A stretch of DNA of 64,000 nt from positions 124,001 through 188,000 of the forward strand of contig NZ_FNZE01000001.1 in NCBI RefSeq assembly GCF_900109175.1, read 5' to 3'. Source of the stretch: Pseudomonas linyingensis. Lineage in GTDB: Bacteria > Pseudomonadota > Gammaproteobacteria > Pseudomonadales > Pseudomonadaceae. The notes under the pieces were generated by a model, which worked only from the letters and a program-made list of their open reading frames with translations, was not told where the DNA came from and did not search any database. Each line of letters opens with the position of its first letter. Position 1 is the first letter of the stretch. The translations under genes were made by a program, and so were the position numbers. Shown piece by piece: positions 19,411-28,916 of this stretch.

Positions 19411-19416
19411 TATAAT
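19411..19416 (+). promoter_or_regulatory. -10 element (TATAAT) before proA
   Basis: TATAAT lies 35 bases before the proA start in a GC-rich setting (GGGGCTATAATCAGCG). The -35 is weak. Similar GC-flanked -10 boxes precede hrpB (45982-45987) and, on the minus strand, miaB (36210-36215). Confidence 0.45.
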
Positions 19417-19451
19417 CAGCGACTTTTTCCAGACGCCGGATCGCCGAGACC

Positions 19452-20714
19452 ATGACCGAGTCCGTACTCGACTACATGACCCGCCTGGGTCGCGCCGCAC
19501 GCGAAGCTTCGCGCGTCACCGCGCGCGCCACTACCGCGCAGAAGAACAACGCCCTGCTGGCTGCTGCGCGCGCCCTCGATGCCGCGCGCGCCGCCCTGCT
19601 GGCCGCCAACGAGCAGGACCTGGCCAATGGCCGCACCAATGGTCTCGACGCCGCGCTGCTCGACCGTCTGGCGCTGACCCCGGCGCGCATCGACGGCATG
19701 ATCGAGGGCCTGCGCCAGGTCGCCAGCTTGCCCGATCCGGTCGGCGCGATCCGCGACATGAGCTACCGGCCGTCCGGCATCCAGGTCGGCAAGATGCGCG
19801 TGCCGCTGGGCGTGATCGGCATCATCTACGAGTCGCGGCCCAACGTGACCATCGACGCCGCCAGCCTGTGCCTGAAGTCCGGCAACGCCACCATCCTGCG
19901 CGGCGGCTCCGAGGCGATCCATTCCAATCGCGCCGTCGCCACCTGCATCCAGCAGGGCCTGGCCGAAGCCGGTCTGCCGCCGGCCTGCGTGCAGGTGGTG
20001 GAAACCACCGACCGCGCCGCCGTCGGCGCGCTGATCGCCATGCCCGAGTTCGTCGACGTCATCGTGCCGCGCGGCGGCAAGGGTCTGATCGAGCGCATCA
20101 GCCGCGACGCGCGGGTGCCGGTGATCAAGCACCTCGACGGCATCTGCCACGTCTACGTCGCCGCCCATGCCGAGCTGGACAAGGCGCAGCGCGTGGCCTT
20201 CAACGCCAAGTGCCACCGCTACGGCATCTGCGGCGCGATGGAGACCCTGCTGGTCGACCAGTGCGTGGCCGCCGAATTCCTGCCGAAGATGGCTGCCCAG
20301 TTCCGTGACAAGGGCGTCGAACTGCGCGGCTGCGCACGCACTCGCGCCATCGTTGCGGATGTGCTGGAAGCGACCGAGGAAGACTGGCACACCGAATACC
20401 TCGCGGCGATCCTGTCGATCCGCGTGGTCGACGGCCTGGATCAGGCCATCGAGCACATCAACCACTACGGCTCGCACCACACCGATGCGATCGTCACCGA
20501 ACACCAGGGCCAGGCCCGGCGCTTCCTCGCCGAGGTGGATTCCAGCTCGGTGATGCTCAACGCACCGACCTGCTTCGCCGACGGCTTCGAATACGGCCTG
20601 GGTGCCGAGATCGGCATTTCCACCGACAAGCTGCACGCCCGCGGTCCGGTCGGCCTGGAAGGCCTGACCTGCGAGAAGTACGTGGTGATCGGCGACGGTC
20701 ACGTGCGCGGCTGA
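19452..20714 (+). CDS. proA: Gamma-glutamyl phosphate reductase
   Basis: Second enzyme of proline synthesis, reducing gamma-glutamyl phosphate to glutamate-5-semialdehyde with NADPH; 420 residues, the normal length. It has the aldehyde-dehydrogenase-like fold with [17 protein letters not shown] (about 137-153) and the catalytic-cysteine region [19 protein letters not shown] (about 250-268). The gene heads a long plus-strand operon; its stop overlaps the nadD start (TGATG). The order proA-nadD-rsfS-rlmH-mrdA-rodA is conserved in pseudomonads. Confidence 0.97.
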   Translation: MTESVLDYMTRLGRAAREASRVTARATTAQKNNALLAAARALDAARAALLAANEQDLANGRTNGLDAALLDRLALTPARIDGMIEGLRQVASLPDPVGAIRDMSYRPSGIQVGKMRVPLGVIGIIYESRPNVTIDAASLCLKSGNATILRGGSEAIHSNRAVATCIQQGLAEAGLPPACVQVVETTDRAAVGALIAMPEFVDVIVPRGGKGLIERISRDARVPVIKHLDGICHVYVAAHAELDKAQRVAFNAKCHRYGICGAMETLLVDQCVAAEFLPKMAAQFRDKGVELRGCARTRAIVADVLEATEEDWHTEYLAAILSIRVVDGLDQAIEHINHYGSHHTDAIVTEHQGQARRFLAEVDSSSVMLNAPTCFADGFEYGLGAEIGISTDKLHARGPVGLEGLTCEKYVVIGDGHVRG

Positions 20715-21370
20715 TGACCCAACGCATCGGTCTGCTCGGTGGCACCTTCGACCCCATCCACATCGGCCACCTGCGCGCCGCGCTGGAGGTGGCCGAACAG
20801 TTCGCCCTCGACGAGCTGCGCCTGATTCCCAGCGCCCGCCCGCCGCACCGCGGTACGCCGCAGGTCAGCGCGCAGGCGCGTCTGGACATGGTGCGCCTGG
20901 CGGTGGACGGCGTTCCGCCGCTGGTGGTGGATGACCGCGAGCTGTGGCGCGACAAGCCGTCGTGGACCATCGATACCCTGGAGTCGCTGCGCGCCGAGCT
21001 GGGCGCCGACGTCCAGTTGCTGCTGCTGGTCGGCTGGGACGCCTTCTGCGGTCTGCCGACCTGGCATCGCTGGCAGGAACTGCTCGACCACTGCCACATT
21101 CTGGTGCTGCAGCGGCCGGACGCCGACAGCGACGCGCCGGAGATGCTGCGCGACCTGCTGGCCGCGCGCAGCGTGGCCGATCCTCAGGCGCTCAAGGGCC
21201 CGGCCGGGCAGATCGCCTTCGTCTGGCAGATGCCACTGGCGATTTCCGCCACGCAGATCCGCGAGCGCCTGGCCGGTGCTCGCTCCGTTCGTTTTCTGGT
21301 GCCCGACGCGGTGCTGGCCTACATCCATGAGCACGGTCTGTACCGTGCCACCCCTTCGACACAAGAGTGA
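20714..21370 (+). CDS. nadD: Nicotinate-nucleotide adenylyltransferase
   Basis: Converts nicotinate mononucleotide and ATP to deamido-NAD in NAD synthesis; 218 residues. The nucleotidyltransferase motif [12 protein letters not shown] is at residues 9-20. The second signature [12 protein letters not shown] (SxTxxR type) is near residue 178. It overlaps proA by one base and is followed ten bases later by rsfS, which fits translational coupling. Confidence 0.96.
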   Translation: MTQRIGLLGGTFDPIHIGHLRAALEVAEQFALDELRLIPSARPPHRGTPQVSAQARLDMVRLAVDGVPPLVVDDRELWRDKPSWTIDTLESLRAELGADVQLLLLVGWDAFCGLPTWHRWQELLDHCHILVLQRPDADSDAPEMLRDLLAARSVADPQALKGPAGQIAFVWQMPLAISATQIRERLAGARSVRFLVPDAVLAYIHEHGLYRATPSTQE

Positions 21371-21380
21371 ACATTTGACA

Positions 21381-21734
21381 ATGCAATCCGAACAACTGGT
21401 CCAGGTGGTCATTGCCGCCCTGGAAGACATGAAAGCCACCGACATCACCAGCATCGACGTGCGCGACAAGACCAGCATCACCGATTTCATGGTGATCGCC
21501 TCGGGTAGCTCCAGCCGTCACGTCAAGTCGCTGGCCGACACCGTGCTGGAGAAGGTCAAGGCGCAGGGCGTCAAGCCGATCGGCAGCGAAGGCCTGGACA
21601 GCGGCGAGTGGGGCCTGCTCGACCTCGGCAACGTGGTGGTGCACGTCATGCAGCCGGCCACCCGCCAGTTCTACGACCTCGAGCGCCTGTGGCAGGGCGC
21701 CGAGCAGAGCCGCGCCCAGCACGCTGACGAGTAA
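21381..21734 (+). CDS. rsfS: Ribosomal silencing factor RsfS
   Basis: Iojap-family protein of 117 residues that binds ribosomal protein uL14 and blocks subunit joining when nutrients are short. Conserved phrases are [33 protein letters not shown] (about 20-52), [16 protein letters not shown] and [10 protein letters not shown]. The open frame is longer upstream, but ATG at 21381 gives the family N-terminus ([16 protein letters not shown]). A weak GAGTGA is the only ribosome-binding candidate. It lies between nadD and rlmH in the same operon. Confidence 0.95.
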   Translation: MQSEQLVQVVIAALEDMKATDITSIDVRDKTSITDFMVIASGSSSRHVKSLADTVLEKVKAQGVKPIGSEGLDSGEWGLLDLGNVVVHVMQPATRQFYDLERLWQGAEQSRAQHADE

Positions 21735-21743
21735 GCGGCGGGC

Positions 21744-22211
21744 ATGCGCATCCGACTGATTGCCGTAGGCTCGCGCATGCCGCGCTGGGTCGAGGACGGC
21801 TGGCAGGAGTACGTCAAGCGCCTGCCGCCGGAGCTGACCCTCGAGCTGGTGGAGATTCCGCTCAGTACCCGCGGCAAGAACGCCGACATTGCCCGCCTGA
21901 TCCGTCAGGAGGGCGAGGCGATGCTGGCGCGGGTGCAGCCCGGCGAACGGGTGGTCACCCTCGAGGTCCACGGCAAGCCGTGGAGCACCGAGCAGCTGGC
22001 CGTCGAGCTGGATCGCTGGCGCCTCGACGCGCGCACCGTCAACCTGATGGTCGGCGGCCCGGAAGGGCTGGCGCCGGAGGTCTGCGCGCGCAGCGAGCAG
22101 CGCTGGTCGCTGTCGCCACTGACCCTGCCGCACCCGCTGGTGCGCGTGCTGCTCGGCGAACAGATCTACCGGGCCTGGACCGTGCTGTCCGGCCATCCGT
22201 ACCACAAGTAG
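21744..22211 (+). CDS. rlmH: 23S rRNA (pseudouridine1915-N3)-methyltransferase
   Basis: SPOUT-class methyltransferase of 155 residues, which modifies pseudouridine 1915 of 23S rRNA on assembled ribosomes. Diagnostic phrases are [16 protein letters not shown] at the start and the cofactor-knot elements [32 protein letters not shown] and GHPYHK at the C-terminus. It starts nine bases after rsfS, and mrdA begins 15 bases after its stop. Confidence 0.96.
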   Translation: MRIRLIAVGSRMPRWVEDGWQEYVKRLPPELTLELVEIPLSTRGKNADIARLIRQEGEAMLARVQPGERVVTLEVHGKPWSTEQLAVELDRWRLDARTVNLMVGGPEGLAPEVCARSEQRWSLSPLTLPHPLVRVLLGEQIYRAWTVLSGHPYHK

Positions 22212-22226
22212 CGCCCGTCCCCGCCC

Positions 22227-24146
22227 ATGCCGCAGCCGATCCAGCTCAAGGACCACGAACGCGACGCCCGTCTGGTGCGCAGTCGCGCCGTCGTCGGCGC
22301 GATCTTCGTGCTGCTGCTGACCGGTGTGCTGGTGGCGCGCATGTACTTCCTGCAGGTGATCCAGTACGAGCACCACTCGACGCTGGCCGAGAACAACCGC
22401 ATCCACGTGCAGCCGCTGCCGCCGACCCGCGGGCTGATCTACGACCGCAACGGGGTGATCATCGCCGACAACCGGCCGAGCTTCAGCCTGACGGTGAGCC
22501 GCGAGCGCGCCGGCGACTGGCCGCAAGTGCTCGACAGCGTCGTCGAGGTGCTGGGGCTGGGCGAGGAGGAGCGTGCGCTGTTCGAGAAGCGCCTGCGCCA
22601 GGGACGCCGGCCGTTCGAGCCGGTGCCGATCCTGTTCGAGCTGAGCGAGGAGCAGATCGCCCGCATCGCGGTCAACCAGTTCCGCCTGCCGGGGGTCGAC
22701 GTGGTCGCCCAGCTGGTGCGCCACTACCCGCAGGGCGAGCACTTCGCCCATTCGGTCGGCTACGTCGGGCGGATCAACGAGCGCGAGCTCAAGCAACTCG
22801 ATCCGGTCGACTACAGCGGCACCCACCATATCGGCAAGACCGGTACCGAGAAGTTCTACGAGGACCTGCTGCACGGCCAGGTCGGCTACGAAGAGGTCGA
22901 GACCAACGCCCGCGGCCGCGTGTTGCGGGTGCTCAAGCACACCGATCCGGTGCCGGGCAAGGACATCACCCTGCACCTCGATCTCAAGCTGCAGGAGGCC
23001 GCCGAGGCGGCGCTGGCCGGCCGGCGTGGCGCGATCATCGCCCTCGAGCCGGCCACCGGAGGGGTGCTGGCGATGGTCAGCCAGCCCAGCTACAACCCCA
23101 ACCTGTTCGTCACCGGCATCGGCTTCAAGGAGTACGCCGCGTTGCGCGACTCCATTGACCGGCCGCTGTACAACCGCGTGCTGCGCGGCCTGTATCCGCC
23201 AGGTTCGACGATCAAGCCGCAGGTGGCGCTGGCCGGGCTGGACGCCGGGGTGATCAACGCGGCGTCGCGGGTCTACGACCCTGGCTTCTACCAGCTGCCC
23301 GGTAACACCCACAAATACCGCAACTGGAACCGCAGCGGCGACGGCTGGGTGAGCCTGGACCTGGCCCTGGCGCGCTCCAACGACACCTACTTCTACGACC
23401 TGGCGATCAAGCTCGGCATCGACCGCCTGCACCACTACATGAGCGCCTTCGGCCTCGGCCAGCGGGTGTCCCTTGACCTGTTCGAGGAAGCCTCCGGGTT
23501 GATGCCCTCGCGTGAATGGAAGCGCGTCAACCGCCGCCAGGGCTGGTATCCCGGCGAGACGGTGATCACCGGCATCGGCCAGGGCTACATGCTGACCACG
23601 CCGCTGCAGTTGGCCCAGGCCACCGCGCTGATCGCCAGTCGCGGTCAGTGGCGGCGCCCGCGCCTGCTCAAGGATGCCGACGGCATGACCCCCGAACAGC
23701 TGGTAGCCAGAGAACTGCTGGAGGCGGATGAGACGCCGCCGAATATCGTCGCCAAGGATCCCAGGTACTGGGATCAGGTCACCCACGGCATGGTCGAGGT
23801 GGTGCATGGCGAGCGTGGCACCGCCCGCAAGATCGGCCTCGGCTCGCCCTACCGGATCGCCGGCAAGAGCGGTACGGCGCAGGTGGTGGCGATCCGCCAA
23901 GGCGAACGCTACGACCGCAACAAGGTTCGCGAACGTCACCGCGACCACGCCCTGTTCGTCGCCTTCGCCCCGGCCGATGACCCGAAGATCGCTGTGGCGG
24001 TGATGGTGGAGAACGGCGAGTCCGGTTCCGGGGTGGCCGGCCCGGTGGCCAAGCAGGTGCTGGATGCCTGGCTGCTCGACGAGCAGGGTCGGCTCAAGGC
24101 CGAATTCGCGCTGCCGCAGACCGCAGAGGTGCCCCGTGAACAGTAA
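22227..24146 (+). CDS. mrdA: Penicillin-binding protein 2 (rod-shape transpeptidase)
   Basis: Class B penicillin-binding protein of 639 residues that cross-links peptidoglycan during cell elongation. One membrane segment lies at about 22-44, then the PBP dimerisation domain (TRGLIYDRNGVIIADNRPSF), then the transpeptidase. The active-site triad is complete: Ser327-x-x-Lys330 (GSTIK), a later SxN motif (ARSNDTYF) and KSGTAQV near the C-terminus. It acts in the periplasm with RodA, encoded just downstream with an 11-base overlap. Confidence 0.97.
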   Translation: MPQPIQLKDHERDARLVRSRAVVGAIFVLLLTGVLVARMYFLQVIQYEHHSTLAENNRIHVQPLPPTRGLIYDRNGVIIADNRPSFSLTVSRERAGDWPQVLDSVVEVLGLGEEERALFEKRLRQGRRPFEPVPILFELSEEQIARIAVNQFRLPGVDVVAQLVRHYPQGEHFAHSVGYVGRINERELKQLDPVDYSGTHHIGKTGTEKFYEDLLHGQVGYEEVETNARGRVLRVLKHTDPVPGKDITLHLDLKLQEAAEAALAGRRGAIIALEPATGGVLAMVSQPSYNPNLFVTGIGFKEYAALRDSIDRPLYNRVLRGLYPPGSTIKPQVALAGLDAGVINAASRVYDPGFYQLPGNTHKYRNWNRSGDGWVSLDLALARSNDTYFYDLAIKLGIDRLHHYMSAFGLGQRVSLDLFEEASGLMPSREWKRVNRRQGWYPGETVITGIGQGYMLTTPLQLAQATALIASRGQWRRPRLLKDADGMTPEQLVARELLEADETPPNIVAKDPRYWDQVTHGMVEVVHGERGTARKIGLGSPYRIAGKSGTAQVVAIRQGERYDRNKVRERHRDHALFVAFAPADDPKIAVAVMVENGESGSGVAGPVAKQVLDAWLLDEQGRLKAEFALPQTAEVPREQ

Positions 24147-25281
24147 TTTCGATCGCACCCTATCCAGTGACGACGTGCTGCGCCGGCGCTCGACCCTGTT
24201 GCAGCGCCTGCACATCGACGGGCCCCTGCTACTGCTGCTGCTGACCCTGGGCGCCGTCGGCCTGTTCATCCTCTGGTCGGCCGGCGGCAAGCACTGGGGG
24301 CTGCTGTTCAAGCAGGCCACCTCGTTCGGCATCGGCCTGCTGGCGATGACCGTCATCGCCCAGATCGAGCCGCGCTTGATGGCGCGCTGGGCGCCGCTGG
24401 CATACGGCATGGGCGTGCTGCTGCTGCTGGCGGTGGAGTTCTTCGGCTATACGGCGATGGGCGCCACGCGCTGGATCAACATTCCCGGGGTGATCCGTTT
24501 CCAGCCCTCGGAGTTTATGAAGCTGCTCATGCCGATCACCATTGCCTGGTACCTGTCCGGGCGCAGCCTGCCGCCCAGCTTCAAGCACCTGGCCATCGCC
24601 CTGGCGCTGATCGGCGTGCCCTTCGTGCTGATTCTCAAGCAGCCGGACCTCGGCACCGCCATGCTGGTCCTCGCCTCCGGCGCCTTCGTCCTCTATATCG
24701 GCGGTCTGCGCTGGTGGTGGATCGGCGGGGTGATCGCGGCGGCGGTGCCGACCGCGGTGGCCATGTGGTACTTCGTCCTGCACGATTACCAGAAGCAGCG
24801 GGTGCTGACCTTCCTCGATCCGGAAAGCGACCCGCTGGGCACCGGCTGGAACATCATCCAGTCCAAGGCGGCCATCGGCTCCGGCGGGGTGTTCGGCAAG
24901 GGCTGGCTGTTCGGCACCCAGTCGCACCTGGACTTTTTGCCGGAAAGTCACACGGACTTTATCATTGCCGTATTGAGTGAAGAGTTCGGTATGGTGGGCG
25001 TCTGCCTGCTGCTGCTGGTCTACCTGCTGCTGATCGCCCGGGGCTTGGTGATCACCGTGCAGGCGCAGACGTTGTTCGGCAAACTGCTGGCGGGCAGCAT
25101 CACCCTGACCTTCTTCGTCTACGTGTTCGTCAACATCGGCATGGTCAGCGGACTGCTGCCGGTGGTGGGGGTGCCCTTGCCTTTTATCAGTTACGGCGGA
25201 ACTTCGCTGGTGACGCTGATGTCAGGATTTGGAATTTTGATGGCGATCCATACGCACCGCAAATGGATCGCCCAGGTTTGA
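24136..25281 (+). CDS. mrdB: RodA, SEDS-family peptidoglycan polymerase
   Basis: Integral membrane glycosyltransferase of 381 residues that polymerises lipid II for the elongasome, partner of PBP2. About ten membrane segments are visible. The SEDS signatures GATRWINIPG, FQPSEFMKLLMPI, LKQPDLGTAMLV, LPESHTDFIIAVLSEEFG and PLPFISYGGTS are all present. I chose a GTG start at 24136 (MNSNFDRTLSSDDVLRRR), inside the end of mrdA, because it gives the known family N-terminus. A longer in-frame extension exists but would be unusual. mltB follows 20 bases later. Confidence 0.95.
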   Translation: MNSNFDRTLSSDDVLRRRSTLLQRLHIDGPLLLLLLTLGAVGLFILWSAGGKHWGLLFKQATSFGIGLLAMTVIAQIEPRLMARWAPLAYGMGVLLLLAVEFFGYTAMGATRWINIPGVIRFQPSEFMKLLMPITIAWYLSGRSLPPSFKHLAIALALIGVPFVLILKQPDLGTAMLVLASGAFVLYIGGLRWWWIGGVIAAAVPTAVAMWYFVLHDYQKQRVLTFLDPESDPLGTGWNIIQSKAAIGSGGVFGKGWLFGTQSHLDFLPESHTDFIIAVLSEEFGMVGVCLLLLVYLLLIARGLVITVQAQTLFGKLLAGSITLTFFVYVFVNIGMVSGLLPVVGVPLPFISYGGTSLVTLMSGFGILMAIHTHRKWIAQV

Positions 25282-25301
25282 GGCCGAGAGTGAAGAGCAC
25301 A

Positions 25302-26303
25302 ATGCACAAACTGCGAGCGTGGGTGAGGCTGTCGGCCATCGGGCTGCTCGGCGCGATCGGCGCCGCGCCGGGGCTGGCCGGAGCCTACGAGAATGCGGCG
25401 CAGGTCGACGCCTTCATCGCCGAGATGACCCGCGAGCATGGCTTCGCCGAGGCCTCGCTGCGCGAGATGTTCGCCGGGGCCGAGCGCAAGCAGGCGATCC
25501 TCGACGCGATCTCGCGGCCAGCCGAGCGGGTCAAACCGTGGAAGGAATACCGGCCGATCTTCATCACCGACGCGCGCATCGCCCAGGGCGTGGAGTTCTG
25601 GAACCGCCATGCCGAGGCGCTGGCGCGCGCCGAGCGCGAGTACGGCGTACCGGCGCAGGTGATCGTGGCGATCATCGGCGTGGAAACCTTCTTCGGTCGC
25701 AACACCGGCAACTGGCGGGTGATCGACGCCCTGGCGACCCTCGGCTTCGACTATCCGCCGCGCGCCGACTTCTTCCGCAAGGAGCTGCGCGAGTTCCTCC
25801 TGCTGACCCGCGAGCAGCAGGTCGACCCGCTGGCCCTCAAGGGCTCCTACGCCGGCGCCATGGGCCTGCCGCAGTTCATGCCGAGCAGCTTCCGCGCCTA
25901 CGCGGTGGACTTCGACCGCGACGGCCACATCGACATCTGGAACAACCCGGTAGACGCCATCGGCAGCGTGGCCAGCTATTTCCACCGCCACGGCTGGGTC
26001 GCCGGCGACCCGGTGGTGACCCGCGCGCGCATCTCCGGCACCCGCTTCGCCGACGGCCTGACCGAGGGCCTGGAGCCGGTCAAGTCGGTCGGCGACCTGC
26101 GCCAGCTCGGCTGGACGCCGCTGGATGCGGTGGACGACAACTACGCGGTGACCGCCTTCCGTCTCGAGGGTGCCGAGGGCGACGAGTTCTGGATGGGCCT
26201 GCCCAACTTCTACGTGATCACCCGCTACAACCGCAGCGTGATGTACGCCATGGCCGTGCACCAGCTGTCTGCCGCGCTGCTGGCCCAGCGTCAGGAGCCC
26301 TGA
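25302..26303 (+). CDS. mltB: Membrane-bound or soluble lytic murein transglycosylase B
   Basis: Family 3 lytic transglycosylase of 333 residues (SltB1-type in pseudomonads). An N-terminal signal sequence (about 1-26, ending GLAGA) exports it to the periplasm, and no lipobox is evident. The catalytic region shows VIVAIIGVETFFGRNTGNWRVIDALATLGFDYPPR, with the catalytic Glu in GVETFFG, and GSYAGAMGLPQFMPSSFR. I set the start at the ATG of MHKLRAWVRLSAIG; GTG at 25290 or the ATG at 25263 are alternatives. It cleaves peptidoglycan strands near the elongasome genes that precede it. Confidence 0.93.
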   Translation: MHKLRAWVRLSAIGLLGAIGAAPGLAGAYENAAQVDAFIAEMTREHGFAEASLREMFAGAERKQAILDAISRPAERVKPWKEYRPIFITDARIAQGVEFWNRHAEALARAEREYGVPAQVIVAIIGVETFFGRNTGNWRVIDALATLGFDYPPRADFFRKELREFLLLTREQQVDPLALKGSYAGAMGLPQFMPSSFRAYAVDFDRDGHIDIWNNPVDAIGSVASYFHRHGWVAGDPVVTRARISGTRFADGLTEGLEPVKSVGDLRQLGWTPLDAVDDNYAVTAFRLEGAEGDEFWMGLPNFYVITRYNRSVMYAMAVHQLSAALLAQRQEP

Positions 26304-26305
26304 GC

Positions 26306-27334
26306 ATGCGCCATACCGCACTTGCTCCGCTGGCCCTGGCGTTGACCAGCCTGCTGCTGGCCAGCTGCAGCTCGACCCAGGCGCCGCAGCCGTCCGCTGC
26401 CGACGGACGGATTTCCGGCCCGGCGAGCTACGCCCGGCCGCACCGCGACGGCGCGCCCTGGTGGGACGTCGACGTGTCGCGCATCCCCGATGCCGTGCCG
26501 ATGCCGCACAACGGCCCGGTCAAGGCCAGCCCCTACACGGTGTTCGGCAAGCCGTACTACCCGATCAGCGATGCGCGCAGCTATCGAGCCACCGGCACCG
26601 CCTCCTGGTACGGCACCAAGTTCCACGGCCAGGCCACCGCCAACGGCGAGACCTTCGACCTGTACGGCATGACCGCCGCGCACAAGACCCTGCCGCTGCC
26701 CAGCTACGTCAAGGTGACCAATCTGGACAACGGCAGCAGCGTGATCCTGCGGGTCAACGACCGCGGGCCGTTCTATTCCGACCGCATCATCGACCTGTCC
26801 TTCGCCGCGGCGAAGAAGCTCGGTTATGCCGAAAGCGGTACCGCGCGGGTCAAGGTCGAGGGTATCGACCCCCACCAGTGGTGGGCCCAGCAGGGCCGCC
26901 CGGTACCGATGATGCTGGCCAGCAACGCACCGCGCAGCAGCAAGCCGCTGACGCTGCCGGCACCGGGCGGGGTGCGCACGCAGGCCCAGCCGCTCGCCGC
27001 ACCGCTCGAGACCTATACTCCACCGCCGGCGCAGCATGCCGCCGCGGTGCTGCCGGTCGAGCTGGCGGTAAAAAAAAACGCTTCTGTCCCAGCCGCTGGG
27101 CTGTATCTCCAGGTGGGCGCCTTCGCCAACCCGGACGCTGCGGAACTCCTCAAGGCCAAGCTGAACGGCCTGGTGGGGACTGCCCCGGTGTTTATCAGCT
27201 CGGTCGTGCACAACCAGCAGGTGCTGCACCGCGTACGGCTGGGGCCGATCGACACTCAGGATGAGGTCCTGCAGCTGCAGGACACCTTGCGGCTGGCCAG
27301 CCTCGGCCAGCCGAGACTGGTGCGGCCGGACTGA
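26306..27334 (+). CDS. rlpA: Septal-ring lipoprotein RlpA (DPBB and SPOR domains)
   Basis: Outer-membrane lipoprotein of 342 residues. The lipobox LASC gives lipidation at Cys21. The double-psi beta-barrel domain with lytic transglycosylase activity spans about 95-190 (GTASWYGTKFHGQATANGE, TLPLPSYVKVTNLDNG, VNDRGPF). The C-terminal SPOR domain (about 262-342, YLQVGAFANPDAAELL) binds naked glycan strands at the division site. The linker carries proline-rich low-complexity sequence and a run of eight A residues in the DNA (27070-27077), a possible slippage site. It starts three bases after the mltB stop and is followed by dacC. Confidence 0.95.
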   Translation: MRHTALAPLALALTSLLLASCSSTQAPQPSAADGRISGPASYARPHRDGAPWWDVDVSRIPDAVPMPHNGPVKASPYTVFGKPYYPISDARSYRATGTASWYGTKFHGQATANGETFDLYGMTAAHKTLPLPSYVKVTNLDNGSSVILRVNDRGPFYSDRIIDLSFAAAKKLGYAESGTARVKVEGIDPHQWWAQQGRPVPMMLASNAPRSSKPLTLPAPGGVRTQAQPLAAPLETYTPPPAQHAAAVLPVELAVKKNASVPAAGLYLQVGAFANPDAAELLKAKLNGLVGTAPVFISSVVHNQQVLHRVRLGPIDTQDEVLQLQDTLRLASLGQPRLVRPD

Positions 27335-27396
27335 CGCCGCATTCGTGGTAATGCCCGCAGGGGCCTGACTGACCTACTTCGCTATTCGAGAGACGG

Positions 27397-28557
27397 ATGA
27401 ACATCACCACCTTCGTACACCGCCTGTTCCTGCTAGTCCTGTTCACCGCAATGCCCAGCGCCTGGGCGGCCGAGCAGGTCGTCCCGGCACCGCCGCAACT
27501 GGCCGCCAAGGCCTGGCTGCTGATGGATGCCGACAGCGGCAGCGTGCTGGTCGAGCAGAGCGGCGACGAGCGCCTGCCGCCGGCCAGCCTGACCAAGCTG
27601 ATGACCGCCTACATCGCCACCCTGGAGATCCGCAAGGGCCAGATCAGCGAGAAGGACCTGGTCACCATCAGCGAGCACGCCTGGCGCACCGGCGGCTCGC
27701 GGATGTTCGTCCAGGTTGGCACCCAGGTGGCCCTGGGCGACCTGCTGCACGGCATCATCATCCAGTCCGGCAACGACGCCAGCGTCGCGGTGGCCGAGCA
27801 CATCGCCGGCAGCGAGGACGCCTTCGCCGACCTGATGAACACCACCGCCGCCCGCCTGGGCATGGCCAACAGCCACTTCATGAACGCCACCGGTCTGCCG
27901 CATCCGGAGCACCATTCCTCGCCCCGCGACATGGCCCTGCTGGCCCGCGCGATCATCAACGAGGATCCGGCGCACTACGCCATCTACGCGCAGAAGGAAT
28001 TCCTCTGGAACAACATCAAGCAGCCCAACCGCAACCTGCTGCTGTGGCGCGACAAGACCGTCGACGGCCTGAAGACCGGCCACACCGACGAAGCCGGCTA
28101 CTGTCTGGTGGCCTCCGCGGTGCGCGAAGGTCAGCGCCTGATCGCGGTGGTGTTCGGCACCAACAGCGAGCAGGCCCGCGCCGCCGAGACCCAGAAGCTG
28201 CTGACCTACGGCTTCCGCTTCTTCGAGACCCGCCAGTTCTACGCCAAGGGCGCCGAACTGACCCAGGCGCCGGTGTGGAAGGGCGCCGAGCGTCAGCTCA
28301 AGGCCGGCCTGGCCGAGAACCTGACCCTGACCCTGCCACGCGGCCAGATGGACAAACTGCAGGCCAGCATGACCCTGCAGCCGATGATCGAGGCACCGGT
28401 GGCTGCCGGCCAGGAAGTCGGCAAGGTCGAGGTGCGCCTCGGCGAGCAGGTCCTGCACAGCGCGCCGCTGGTGGCCCTCGAGGCCGTCGAGGAGGGTGGT
28501 ATCTTCCGCCGCGTGTGGGATAGTATCCGACTGTTTTTCTATGGTTTGTTCAACTGA
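27397..28557 (+). CDS. dacC: D-alanyl-D-alanine carboxypeptidase (PBP5/6 family)
   Basis: Low-molecular-weight penicillin-binding protein of 386 residues that trims the terminal D-Ala from peptidoglycan stems in the periplasm. A signal peptide ends at SAWA (residue 24). The active site is complete: Ser64-x-x-Lys67 (SLTK), Ser124-Gly-Asn126 and Lys226-Thr-Gly228. The C-terminal PBP5-associated beta domain and an amphipathic tail (FRRVWDSIRLFFYGLF) anchor it to the membrane. It follows rlpA after 62 bases in the elongation/septation cluster. Confidence 0.96.
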   Translation: MNITTFVHRLFLLVLFTAMPSAWAAEQVVPAPPQLAAKAWLLMDADSGSVLVEQSGDERLPPASLTKLMTAYIATLEIRKGQISEKDLVTISEHAWRTGGSRMFVQVGTQVALGDLLHGIIIQSGNDASVAVAEHIAGSEDAFADLMNTTAARLGMANSHFMNATGLPHPEHHSSPRDMALLARAIINEDPAHYAIYAQKEFLWNNIKQPNRNLLLWRDKTVDGLKTGHTDEAGYCLVASAVREGQRLIAVVFGTNSEQARAAETQKLLTYGFRFFETRQFYAKGAELTQAPVWKGAERQLKAGLAENLTLTLPRGQMDKLQASMTLQPMIEAPVAAGQEVGKVEVRLGEQVLHSAPLVALEAVEEGGIFRRVWDSIRLFFYGLFN

Positions 28558-28574
28558 CCCATTGACCTGCGCGC

Positions 28575-28595
28575 GACGCCCCGACCGGGGGCGTC
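28575..28595 (+). terminator. Hairpin after dacC
   Basis: GACGCCCC (28575-28582) pairs with GGGGCGTC (28588-28595). No U-tract follows, and the DUF493 gene begins 30 bases later. It is probably a weak terminator or an mRNA 3'-end stabiliser within a continuing transcript. Confidence 0.4.
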
Positions 28596-28625
28596 CGCAT
28601 GGCGGGCCACAAGCCCGAAGTGACC

Positions 28626-28916
28626 ATGACCGATACCAAGACCGATAGCGAAATCCAGGCGCCGAAAATCGAATTCCCTTGCGAAGGCTACCCGATCAAG
28701 GTGATCGGTGACGCCGGCGAGGGTTTTGCCGATCTGGTGCTCGACATCGTCCGCCGCCACGCGCCGGATCTGGATGTCACCACCCTGACCCTGCGTGACA
28801 GCAGCAATGGCCGTTTCGTCTCGGTGCAGGTGGCCATCCGCGCCACCGGCGTCGAGCAGCTGCAGGCGCTGCATGTCGACCTGCGCGCCACCGGCCGCGT
28901 GCACGTGGTGCTCTGA
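28626..28916 (+). CDS. ybeD: DUF493 (YbeD-like) protein
   Basis: Small cytoplasmic protein of 96 residues with the ferredoxin-like DUF493 fold: [29 protein letters not shown], then [36 protein letters not shown]. The family accompanies lipB and lipA in many gammaproteobacteria and may be an allosteric regulator of lipoate metabolism, but its role is not established. I took [14 protein letters not shown] at 28626 as the start; an ATG at 28599 is possible. The stop overlaps the lipB start by TGATG-type overlap. Confidence 0.9.
   Translation: MTDTKTDSEIQAPKIEFPCEGYPIKVIGDAGEGFADLVLDIVRRHAPDLDVTTLTLRDSSNGRFVSVQVAIRATGVEQLQALHVDLRATGRVHVVL

Noticed and set aside
21192-24410. 1072-codon minus-strand open frame over nadD, rsfS, rlmH and mrdA
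   Set aside because: It is a mirror of four well-recognised plus-strand genes. Its translation is rich in His, Gln, Arg and Ala with no domain, as expected for antisense frames in high-GC DNA.
27397-28557. dacC as a beta-lactamase
   Set aside because: The SLTK, SGN and KTG motifs are shared, but the overall length, the C-terminal PBP5 domain, the amphipathic tail and the rlpA-lipB neighbourhood fit a D,D-carboxypeptidase.
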